24,992 bases of DNA from assembly GCA_001970955.1 (NCBI GenBank), contig MPUH01001063.1, positions 1-24,992 of the forward strand, read 5' to 3'. This document shows positions 9,186 through 16,853 of this stretch, one piece after another; positions within the stretch are counted from its first letter, which is position 1, and the number at the start of each line of letters is the position of its first letter. Source of the DNA: Stentor coeruleus (taxonomy: Eukaryota > Ciliophora > Heterotrichea > Heterotrichida > Stentoridae). The position numbers were made by a program, and so were the translations under genes. The notes under the pieces are model-generated. The model ran no database searches, was not told the DNA's origin, and saw nothing but the letters and a program-made list of their open reading frames with translations.

Positions 9186-10959
9186 ATGAATTCCAGTAAT
9201 ACACTATGCATCATAGCGAGTTTTCTCGATTACAACTCTTTAACTGTGTTTTCAACGATAAACAAGCTATTTCAAAAAATTTCACAAAGTTCTGAGCTCT
9301 GGAAAGCCTTAATGCTGATTGAATATTTCGGAGACTACAATTTTTTTGGGTATTTTTTATTCAGAGATAATTATAAAGGCGAGTATTATAGAAAGTCCAT
9401 ACAAGATATGCCGAATTGGAAAAACCTGCTAAAAAAAAGGATCATTTCTCAGAAGAAGTGGTCAAGACTAAAAAGTATAGGGTTTCCTCAAGGTTATTAT
9501 AAAGAACTTTCTAAAGAGTTATACTTCATATTATACATGCCTGATATCCCTCTTCCTTCATTAACCCGTGAGTCTTTATCCTTATAATTATATATAAAAT
9601 CCTTATAAAAATCTTTTATGATTTTTATCATTTCTGACTATCTTCCAAAATCTTCTAGCCCAGATAATCTACCCTCCTGCTTTTGGGTTCTTTTCTGATC
9701 CTCAAGCTTATTTACCTGATCTTTCAGAAGAATGTTTTAATCAAGCATATCAAGAATTGTTACAAACTTCATCATGGGAGTTTTTATATTCAATTCGTTG
9801 GGTAAGATGTATCTAGTATATTCCAAGTATTCTTATCCCTAAGTCTTCAAAACCTTTACCTTTGTTAATAAAAATTGCAAAATATATTCAAGATGCTATT
9901 GAAATACATTGTCAAGGTACTTTTACTGTATTAATTGAGACTAAAGATCAAATAAGATTCCTTTCAGAGTATTGTAGAAGGGTATTTTATATATAGTGGG
10001 AAGCTTTTAGTGCATCAATGCAAATGGTAGAGAAAAAGTTTGCAATGATAAGTTTTTATATTAATTCTGCATATAGTTCAGTTAAAGGTCAAGATCATAA
10101 ATGTCCTGAGTTTTCAATATATCGGCTTATGGGGATATTTTGGCGTAGGATTGTTCTTGACCCAATAAGATCTGAAATCCATGATATTATACTAAAATTA
10201 TTCCAAAATCAACGGAAAAGAACAGGAAATACTCTGATATGGGCTAATATTACAGATAATACTAATACTAATACTAATGATCCTGAATATCTTTTAATTA
10301 AGTAATATTCAATTAGGGCTATACAGTGCTTAGTTGATTTTGGAGTCCATGAAAGAAGTTTACCTTTTATTTATCATTCTAAATTCATTCCTAAAGGTTT
10401 TTATGAGAAAATTCATGAAGATGTTATAGAAATGACTTATGAATATTATATAAGTTTGAAAGTACATGGTTATAAAGATAGGAAAAAGGTATATAAAAAG
10501 GATTTAGAGTTTATAAAAAGAGTGTTTTTACCTTGTACTTGGGATAAAGCTGTGAAAATTAGAGCGAAAATAGAAGTTGAGGATATAGGAAAAATGATTT
10601 TGAAAGAATTTTCTGAGTTTGTGATGTTTGATTTACCTAATGATCAGGCTAATGAATTTTTGTATAGTCCTTTTGGAAATATGATATTTAAAAATGAGTT
10701 GAGGAGTGAGAATAATCAAAGAGTTAAGAGTTTTATTGATTATATGATATGTAAAAATAGAAGGGAAGAGATTATTGATTACAATGATTTTGTAAAGTAT
10801 ATTTAGTATAGTGAAATACTTATGGAGAATGAGTTATTACAACAAGATAGAGAATTAGAGTATTGTTGCCAGAGGGTAGGATTGGAATTCGATATGATTG
10901 ATATGAAGATGTATGATTTATCAAAAGATTTTGATTTAGAGATGATTCATGTTAGCTAG
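9186..10959 (+). CDS. F-box protein fused to cullin-like N-terminal repeats, 6 exons
   Basis: Exons are 9186-9567, 9659-9801, 9817-9981, 9997-10301, 10317-10791 and 10807-10959, giving 540 aa and a TAG stop; every junction keeps frame. Residues 5-50 fit an F-box (LCIIASFLDYNSL, then SSELWKAL), the fold that binds SKP1. From about residue 190 to 450 the helices match the pattern of cullin repeats: FLSEYCRRWEAF, a following hydrophobic helix, a segment FWRRIVL through LKLFQNQRKRTG like the cullin region ending in ER-NGE, then CLVDFGV, then an FYEKI...YEYY...Y...D stretch like the cullin third repeat. I see no C-terminal cullin homology, RBX1-binding or neddylation region, and cullins are usually 700-800 aa. 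It could be an unusual adaptor or a dominant competitor of SCF; this is inference. The main uncertainty is the 91-nt intron joining the F-box to the rest. Confidence 0.6.
9568..9658 (+). other. 91-nt intron with GTGAGT donor
   Basis: The interval starts GTGAGT and ends TTCTAG. Inside it the only other GT is 4 nt after the donor, and there is no other AG downstream of the donor, so a pair of tiny introns cannot replace it. The upstream frame stops at TAA 20 nt after the donor. The downstream frame has a TGA within the intron and no ATG before 10018. Splicing joins codon phase 1 correctly. Confidence 0.65.
9802..9816 (+). other. 15-nt intron
   Basis: GTAAGATGTATCTAG, phase 0. Its last three bases form an in-frame TAG; removing it keeps the cullin-like frame open. 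Confidence 0.88.
9982..9996 (+). other. 15-nt intron
   Basis: GTATTTTATATATAG, phase 0. Its last three bases form an in-frame TAG; removing it joins EYCRR to WEAF, which together form a cullin-like helix. Confidence 0.9.
10302..10316 (+). other. 15-nt intron
   Basis: GTAATATTCAATTAG, phase 2. Bases 2-4 form an in-frame TAA; removing it joins the reading frames at 10301 and 10317. Confidence 0.9.
10792..10806 (+). other. 15-nt intron
   Basis: GTAAAGTATATTTAG, phase 0. It ends in an in-frame TAG; removing it adds the final 50 residues. Confidence 0.88.
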
Positions 10960-11007
10960 GTTTTTGTTTAGATAGAGATCAATTATATAATTTAGGCTTT
11001 TTAGGAT

Positions 11008-11182
11008 TTGGATGGTTAATATTCTGGGTGTTAGGGTGTTAAAGACAAATTTTATGTATGAACCAGGGTGAAACATATTGAAAATTATGATTTTTAAGGA
11101 TCTGCTAAGANTTGGATGGTTAATATTCTGGGTGTTAGGGTGAAACATATTGAAAATTATGATTTTTAAGGATCTGCTAAGA
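11008..11182. repeat. Duplication around N at 11111 whose copies differ by a 32-nt insertion
   Basis: Left copy 11008-11110 and right copy 11112-11182 match end to end, except that the left copy carries 32 extra nt (11039-11070). The extra segment sits between two AGGGTG direct repeats (11033-11038 and 11065-11070); the right copy has one AGGGTG. This is therefore a length polymorphism between two versions of one locus, placed side by side by the assembly. The region lies between the convergent 3' ends of the F-box/cullin-like gene and the 11225-12370 gene. Confidence 0.85.
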
Positions 11183-11224
11183 TTATATATAGAAATGCGG
11201 TATTTCTACAAAAATTATGTATAA

Positions 11225-12370
11225 CTAATTACTTATCGTTAAGATTATCGGTTTTTCTTTTGTAGCAATAAAAGTATATGAAACTTTTAGCTGAAAAGCC
11301 CTTTCGAGTTTTTTCAGCCTATCTATATCATTATTATTCCACTCTCTACCACTAATTATCAATTTCTTCACAGGGAAATCAACAACAGAGCATTGAATCC
11401 CATATTTTTGTAGCGCATCTAATTTAAGTTCATCAGCATTAATACATCCCAAAGTATTCTCCACAAACATATAAATGTCTTTTTCTATATTTTTAAATAC
11501 ATTTTCATTATTAAAATCTTTAACCTCCCTATTAATAATCATTTTATCTTCAAATTTATCTTTATCTTGATCTATTTGCTTTAAGTCTTCTATAGAACTG
11601 ATTGATAATTTGTTTATCCTTTGGTTTAAATCCTCTAATTCCTCATCTTTTTCAATATCATTTTTATATACTCTTATAGGTATTTGTAATTTCCCATTTA
11701 ATTTGTTTGTTTTTTTATTATAGAAATGATCTTCTGATATTTGATTTTCTTTAATTTTTTCAAAGACTAAACTTTTTGAGTTTATATCTGATATAATTTT
11801 TGCTTTAGTTTCTTTTGATTCACAAACTTTATAGTCTCTTAATGGAATTTGAATCTTATTGTTATGATTAGGTATTTCAAAATTATTTATGTCTTGATAA
11901 GGATTTAAAGAATTTATAGGGTTTTTAGGAGGGTCTTGGGTATTGATATCTTCATCATATCTTTGAAATAGCCTATTTTGTTTAGGGTTACAATGGTTGT
12001 GTTTTGTGGAATAAACATTTGATCTTGGCTTAATTGCAGAAGTATCTTCAACTACCGCCTTTAAAGATTTACCTTCAAATTTAGATTTTTTAAGAATATA
12101 AGTGGAACTTGTTACTATTTTTTTACTAGACCTTTTTGAGGTTTTATATGACTCTAGTTCGGGTTTAATACTTTCAGTTAAAAGATTAGAGTCATTTGAG
12201 AAATCAACATTTTTATTGATGGGGAAATTTAATTTGGTAAAACCTTGAGAATTTGACAAGTGAGTGTTTGAGGAATATGGTTTAGCGTAGGTTAGGTCTT
12301 TGATATTATCACTGTTTATTGGTTGGCATTGCCTTGGGTTGATATTTAGCTTATTTTCAAAAAATTCCAT
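11225..12370 (-). CDS. Unrecognised, largely disordered protein (381 aa)
   Basis: ATG at 12370-12368, stop TAG at 11227-11225. I do not recognise the family. The first 290 residues are rich in Asn, Lys, Ser, Ile and Glu and look unstructured, with a recurring short pattern IPxRDYK/IPIRVYK (around residues 195 and 233) that may be a linear motif. The last 90 residues look folded: an amphipathic helix (VFKNIEKDIYMFVENTL), then alternating strands and helices ending near SYTFIATKEKP. Its 5' end faces the TPR gene across a 241-bp divergent spacer, so the two may share a promoter region. Uninterrupted frame and coding-type composition support a real gene; function unknown. Confidence 0.7.
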   Translation of the reverse strand: MEFFENKLNINPRQCQPINSDNIKDLTYAKPYSSNTHLSNSQGFTKLNFPINKNVDFSNDSNLLTESIKPELESYKTSKRSSKKIVTSSTYILKKSKFEGKSLKAVVEDTSAIKPRSNVYSTKHNHCNPKQNRLFQRYDEDINTQDPPKNPINSLNPYQDINNFEIPNHNNKIQIPLRDYKVCESKETKAKIISDINSKSLVFEKIKENQISEDHFYNKKTNKLNGKLQIPIRVYKNDIEKDEELEDLNQRINKLSISSIEDLKQIDQDKDKFEDKMIINREVKDFNNENVFKNIEKDIYMFVENTLGCINADELKLDALQKYGIQCSVVDFPVKKLIISGREWNNNDIDRLKKLERAFQLKVSYTFIATKEKPIILTISN

Positions 12371-12611
12371 TTATAAAATTTGAAGATACGCTTTGATTGC
12401 TGATATTTTATATGCCTATATGAAATTATCTAGTGAAATTCACAAAAATCCTATCAACCTCAAACATTACATCCAATTTTAATCCTATCCTTAAAACCCT
12501 TAAAACTTTTTCACTCTAAAGCCACACCAAAGCTTTTAAAAAAAAAACTATCATAAACATCCAAAGTAACCTTTTTTTCTCCTAAAAGTTAAATAAAATT
12601 TTCATATTTAA
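12371..12611. promoter_or_regulatory. Divergent intergenic spacer (probable bidirectional promoter region)
   Basis: These 241 bp separate the start codons of the 11225-12370 gene (-) and the TPR gene (+). From about 12435 the plus strand is C-rich and almost lacks G, as in the other leaders of plus-strand genes here. No specific binding motif can be named; promoter function is inferred from position only. Confidence 0.45.
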
Positions 12612-14417
12612 ATGGCAGATGACTTAGAAACCGAACTTATCCGTGACACCTTACAAAGAAGACGGCAAATGAAACAAGAAGGTAACTCAAGATATCGTGG
12701 AGGTTCCGATGTAGACAATCTCATAAGAATCTGTACAAATTCCTTACAAGACAAAGCTAACCCTAAAGCATTATTCATAAGAGCATCAAGTTTAATGAAA
12801 AAAGGTTTATACGAAGAAGCAATCAAAGATTGTGAGTCATTATTATTTTCAGAACCTCTTCATACAGGTGCATATTATCTAAGAGGATGTGCATATGAAA
12901 AATTAGGTGAACTTGATCTAAGCCTTCAAGATTATTCTAAAGTTCTTGAAATTGACCCAACACATATAAACGCAGCATATGCCCGTGGAGCACTTCAAAA
13001 CAAAAAAGGGAATTTCGCTCAAGCTATAGAAGACTATGCTATGGCCTTAGAACGTGATCAAGAATCAAAGCATTCCCCAAAAAAAAGCCGTCCTGATTCT
13101 ACAAAAAAAACAATGATTAAAGACCCAAATTCAAGAGAATCAACACCAAAAGCTGAAAGAGTCTCAAAAGATATTAATAGAAATGAAGTTGAAAAATTTC
13201 ATAGTTTAGGATATGCTGCAAGGCAAGAAGGGAAATTTGAAGATGCTATTGATTATTATCAAAAAGCTATAAACCTTGATCCTTATCATTTTAAAGCTTT
13301 GTTTAATTGTGCTTTTGCTTATGATAAACTTGGAGAATATAACAATGCTGTTGATTATTATACATTAGCTATTGAAGTTGAACCAAGTAATGCTTTTGCT
13401 TATTATAACAGGGGGATTTCTCTTGATAAAAGTGGTAACTATGAAGACGCGATAAAAGATTTTACAAAAGCGATTTCCCTTGAGCCGAAAAAAGCTGATT
13501 TCTATCACAATCGGGGTTTTGCATATAGGAAATTACAAGATTATCAAAAAGCTGTAGATGACTATACAACAGCTTTAAAATACGACCCAAATCATTTTAA
13601 AGCTTTATACAATAGAGCATTTTGTTATGATAAACTTGATAGAATTCGTGATGCTGAAAAAGATTATGGATCTGCTTTAAATCTTCAACCTAATAACGTT
13701 AATGTACTTCATCATTTAGCAACATTAAAAGAAAAATCTGGGGATTTAGAAGGTTCTCTCTCTGGGTTTAATAAAGTTTTGACATTAGATAAAAACTATG
13801 CCCCTTCATATAATGGTAGAGGTTTAGTATTTGAACGTATGCAAATGCATCAAGAAGCTTTAGAAAATTTTACTATAAGTATTGATTTAGATCAAAATAA
13901 TCCTATATATTGGCATAATCGTGGATGTTGTTTAAGGAATATAGAAAGATTTGAAGATGCTTTAGAAGATTTTAATAAAGCTATAGAACTTGATCCTGAT
14001 AATCCTGTTATATATTCTAATAGAGGTTTAGTATGGAGAAAACTTGAACAGTTTGATAAAGCTATTGAAGATTATACTAAAGAATTAGATAGGGATGGGG
14101 ATATGGTTAAAGCTTTTATTAATAGAGCTTATTGTTATGCTAAGATTATGAAATATCAAGAAGCTATTTATGATTATTCTGAAGTTTTGAAGATTGAAGA
14201 AAAAAATATACATGCTATACATAATAGAGGTATTTCTTATGAGAGGTTAGGAGATTATAATAAAGCTATTGAGGATTTTTCTTTTGTTATAAAACTTGAT
14301 TCTAATAATGCTAATGCGTTTTTTAATCGAGGATGCTGTTATGATAATATTGGTGAAGTGGATAAGGCGATACATGATTATTCTCGAGCACTTGAATTAG
14401 ATAATTCTATAAGGTAA
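12612..14417 (+). CDS. TPR protein with 15 tetratricopeptide repeats (601 aa)
   Basis: ATG at 12612, TAA at 14415-14417, no intron. After a 45-residue charged N-terminus come three TPRs (about residues 53-155), a basic Ser/Lys/Pro linker (about 155-192), and twelve more TPRs (about 193-600) that run to the C-terminus. Each unit shows the canonical 34-residue spacing: small residues at 8 and 20, the Y/F-N-R-G motif, and Pro at 32. The best example is YYNRGISLDKSGNYEDAIKD. There is no catalytic domain, so it is not O-GlcNAc transferase itself. The likely role is a protein-binding scaffold; in ciliates such long TPR arrays occur in ciliary transport and assembly factors and in many unassigned proteins. 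The partner cannot be deduced. The final repeat ends at the stop codon with no capping helix visible. Confidence 0.9.
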   Translation: MADDLETELIRDTLQRRRQMKQEGNSRYRGGSDVDNLIRICTNSLQDKANPKALFIRASSLMKKGLYEEAIKDCESLLFSEPLHTGAYYLRGCAYEKLGELDLSLQDYSKVLEIDPTHINAAYARGALQNKKGNFAQAIEDYAMALERDQESKHSPKKSRPDSTKKTMIKDPNSRESTPKAERVSKDINRNEVEKFHSLGYAARQEGKFEDAIDYYQKAINLDPYHFKALFNCAFAYDKLGEYNNAVDYYTLAIEVEPSNAFAYYNRGISLDKSGNYEDAIKDFTKAISLEPKKADFYHNRGFAYRKLQDYQKAVDDYTTALKYDPNHFKALYNRAFCYDKLDRIRDAEKDYGSALNLQPNNVNVLHHLATLKEKSGDLEGSLSGFNKVLTLDKNYAPSYNGRGLVFERMQMHQEALENFTISIDLDQNNPIYWHNRGCCLRNIERFEDALEDFNKAIELDPDNPVIYSNRGLVWRKLEQFDKAIEDYTKELDRDGDMVKAFINRAYCYAKIMKYQEAIYDYSEVLKIEEKNIHAIHNRGISYERLGDYNKAIEDFSFVIKLDSNNANAFFNRGCCYDNIGEVDKAIHDYSRALELDNSIR

Positions 14418-14634
14418 TTATTACATAAAATAGTATTAGTATTTTCTTATGAATGATTTTGAGAAATAAATAGAAGATGATGTGTTGAATCGAAAAATAA
14501 ATTTTGTTATTTTCAGTGTCCCGTTGTATAAACACAATTAAATATTCTAATAAATAGGTTTTATAAAAGTTTAATAATGAGTATTTACAAAGTATAAGAA
14601 AAATTGTGAATGCTTAATAAAATTAAATAACTTG
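14418..14634. other. Short intergenic spacer between two plus-strand genes
   Basis: 217 nt, very AT-rich, with no identifiable motif. It must hold the 3' end of the TPR transcript and the promoter of the channel gene. Confidence 0.5.
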
Positions 14635-16515
14635 ATGATATCTAAACCACTGACAACAGCACGATCAAAAACTAAGGGTGTTATAGAAAAAACTTATGTG
14701 TTTCGGCCTGAGTCTCTTTTAAGGTTCTTATGGGAAATATTTATGCTCCTTTTAGTGCTGTATTTAGGTATTTCACTTCCTTATATTTTAGCTTTTCAAG
14801 AAAATGATCCAATGCCTGTATTTATCGAGTATATCATAACTGGACTTTATTTTATTGATATTTGTATCAATCTTAATACAGCAGTGTATATTAGAGGAAT
14901 TCTCCGCCTTAATCACAAACTTATTATAAGGGAATATCTGAAATTCTGGTTTTGGGTAGACTTGGTATCAGCACTACCAATCGATATGATAATTGAACTT
15001 TCTAGCAGTAATTTAAACTATCTCAAAACAGTTAGACTTATTAAATTCATCAGAGTCTTTAAGCTGATAAAACTGGTAAAACTTGGCAAACTCAAATACA
15101 CAATCGCTAAAATCGAAGATAGGATCTCTAGTAAAAATCTCATTACTCTCATACTCATTCTAAAACTACAAATTTACATCTTTATGATAGCTCACATTTT
15201 AGGGTGTATGATGATTTCAATTAGCAGGGAGAACTTCAAACCAAATTCTTTTATTAATTTGATTACAAATAAATCTAATGATCTTATTACAAACAATAGT
15301 GAAATATACATCTCAACAATTTACTGGGCCTATACAACAATGGTATCAATCGGCTATGGGGATTTTTCACCTCAAACAACCGAAGAAAGGATTTTCGGTA
15401 TAATCTGTATGTTTATGAGTTCAATCACATTTGGGATTATAATCGGTAACATAGGTTCAATCATAGAAAAAAACAGCCAATTCGAAAAAATGCGCCGAGA
15501 AACAATCCTAAGTGTAAACAACTACCTAAAACAAAACAATGTAGAAAAATCCCTTTGGCGAAAAGTTCGAATGTATATAGAATATACTTTAAGTGAATCA
15601 AAACAAGAAGAAATCGATTTATACGACCTTTTAGAAGTTTTATCTGAACCATTACGTGAAGAAATTTATCTAAACCTAAATGGTGCAGAACTTTTTTCAT
15701 GTAACATTTTCATGAACTTTCCATTAGTTTTTGGTCATAAACTATCAAGAATGATGCATTCTGAAGTTTATGCCCCTTATGATGATATAATTTTCGAAGG
15801 ATCACCTCCAGTTGGTATATATTTTATCCAAACAGGTAGTGTAGAAATCTATGATAGGAAATCAAGAGCTGGGATTCAAGAGCTTAAATTTAATAATTAT
15901 TTTGGGGAAATTGGGCTTTTTACTAGAAAACATTGTTGTGCAAGTGTTAGAAGTAAAGAATATTCTGAAGTATTAACTATAACATGTGAAGATTTTGATG
16001 CAGTTTTAAATATACTACCAAGTGCTAAACTTGTATTTGATGAAATTAAAAGATCAACAATTGGAGGAGATTTATCAGTATTAGGGGTTTATTGTTATTT
16101 ATGTAAAGAATTAGGACATGTTGCTAAGAAATGTACGATGATTCAGAGAATAAGAGATTTTAATCGTGAAGATTGGTTGAATATGAAAAATAGGTCGAAG
16201 AAAATTGGTAGGATTAATATGAATAGGTTTTCAAGATATAAAGCTATGCCAAAAGATGAAGATTATGGGATGAAAAATGTTAAAGGGATTAAAGTACCAT
16301 TGTATGTGTTGTATGGAAAAAAACCAAGTTTAGTTAGTGCATGTAAAAATTTTTTGTTTAAAAAAGAAGATAAGACTACTTGTAATACACCTATGGGTGA
16401 GTTTTTTAATAGGACAACTAAATATTATACATCAGCGTTAAGTAATATTGTTGATGATTCTGAAGAGGAAGAGGAAGTTGATAATCTTGATATTACTGAT
16501 TTTGATATGATGTAA
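14635..16515 (+). CDS. Six-TM K+ channel of the CNG/HCN/EAG type with degenerate cNBD and CCHC zinc knuckle
   Basis: The start is the ATG at 14635 (the preceding TTG at 14632 is not a eukaryotic start), giving 626 aa with a TAA stop. S1 is at about 30-54, S2 62-82, S3 101-120, S4 131-152 with Arg/Lys every third residue (voltage sensor), S5 168-195, pore 228-245 with the K+-selective filter GYGD at 240-243, and S6 252-276, followed by a C-linker. A cyclic-nucleotide-binding domain fold spans about 375-465 and contains FGEIGLF at 423. Where ligand-binding channels have Arg-Thr before A-S-V, this protein has Cys434-Cys435, so nucleotide binding is doubtful, as in EAG-type channels. C487-x2-C490-x4-H495-x4-C500 is a zinc knuckle. 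The C-terminus is basic, then acidic. The likely site is the plasma or ciliary membrane. Confidence 0.9.
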   Translation: MISKPLTTARSKTKGVIEKTYVFRPESLLRFLWEIFMLLLVLYLGISLPYILAFQENDPMPVFIEYIITGLYFIDICINLNTAVYIRGILRLNHKLIIREYLKFWFWVDLVSALPIDMIIELSSSNLNYLKTVRLIKFIRVFKLIKLVKLGKLKYTIAKIEDRISSKNLITLILILKLQIYIFMIAHILGCMMISISRENFKPNSFINLITNKSNDLITNNSEIYISTIYWAYTTMVSIGYGDFSPQTTEERIFGIICMFMSSITFGIIIGNIGSIIEKNSQFEKMRRETILSVNNYLKQNNVEKSLWRKVRMYIEYTLSESKQEEIDLYDLLEVLSEPLREEIYLNLNGAELFSCNIFMNFPLVFGHKLSRMMHSEVYAPYDDIIFEGSPPVGIYFIQTGSVEIYDRKSRAGIQELKFNNYFGEIGLFTRKHCCASVRSKEYSEVLTITCEDFDAVLNILPSAKLVFDEIKRSTIGGDLSVLGVYCYLCKELGHVAKKCTMIQRIRDFNREDWLNMKNRSKKIGRINMNRFSRYKAMPKDEDYGMKNVKGIKVPLYVLYGKKPSLVSACKNFLFKKEDKTTCNTPMGEFFNRTTKYYTSALSNIVDDSEEEEEVDNLDITDFDMM

Positions 16516-16853
16516 AACTGGAGATTGAAGATGTGTAATTGGGATATTAGATTGATTTTTTTGAAGGTTGTTTTTTTTTTAATAAAGATTTTTTGTGTAA
16601 AAGTATGCTTTTTTTTTATAGGAAGAGTATGGGTTTGGTTTGGGAGAAATTATTTGTTAGAATATAAGTTTTGTTATGATTTTTGTATCATTTTATTGGG
16701 ATTTTTGTATCGTTATATATATAAATGATATTATTAGTTGTTATAACGTAAAATTATGTTTTAAGAGCATCCTTAAATTTACTTTATTATAATCAAAGAA
16801 TATCTAAATACTAATTTTAATATCAAATCATAAAGTATTTCTATAACAAATAA
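16516..16853. other. Intergenic region, strongly C-depleted in its first 225 nt
   Basis: By direct count, 16516-16740 has 48 G but only 4 C on the plus strand, continuing the C-poor composition of the end of the channel gene. After about 16750 C reappears before the RING gene. A 67-codon open frame at 16525-16728 consists of low-complexity Phe/Ile/Tyr and is not credible as a gene. Confidence 0.65.

Noticed and set aside
10936-11148. Minus-strand frame across the N at 11111
   Set aside because: It spans an assembly seam and consists of duplicated non-coding sequence.
13074-13190. Intron in the TPR linker
   Set aside because: The segment is open in frame, with no 15-16 nt GTA...TAG unit that would improve the protein; it encodes a basic linker.
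14632-14634. TTG at 14632 as start of the K+ channel gene
   Set aside because: The eukaryotic context favours the ATG immediately after it at 14635.
16525-16728. 67-codon open frame after the channel gene
   Set aside because: Low-complexity Phe/Ile/Tyr text in a C-depleted AT-rich spacer, without any domain; chance opening.
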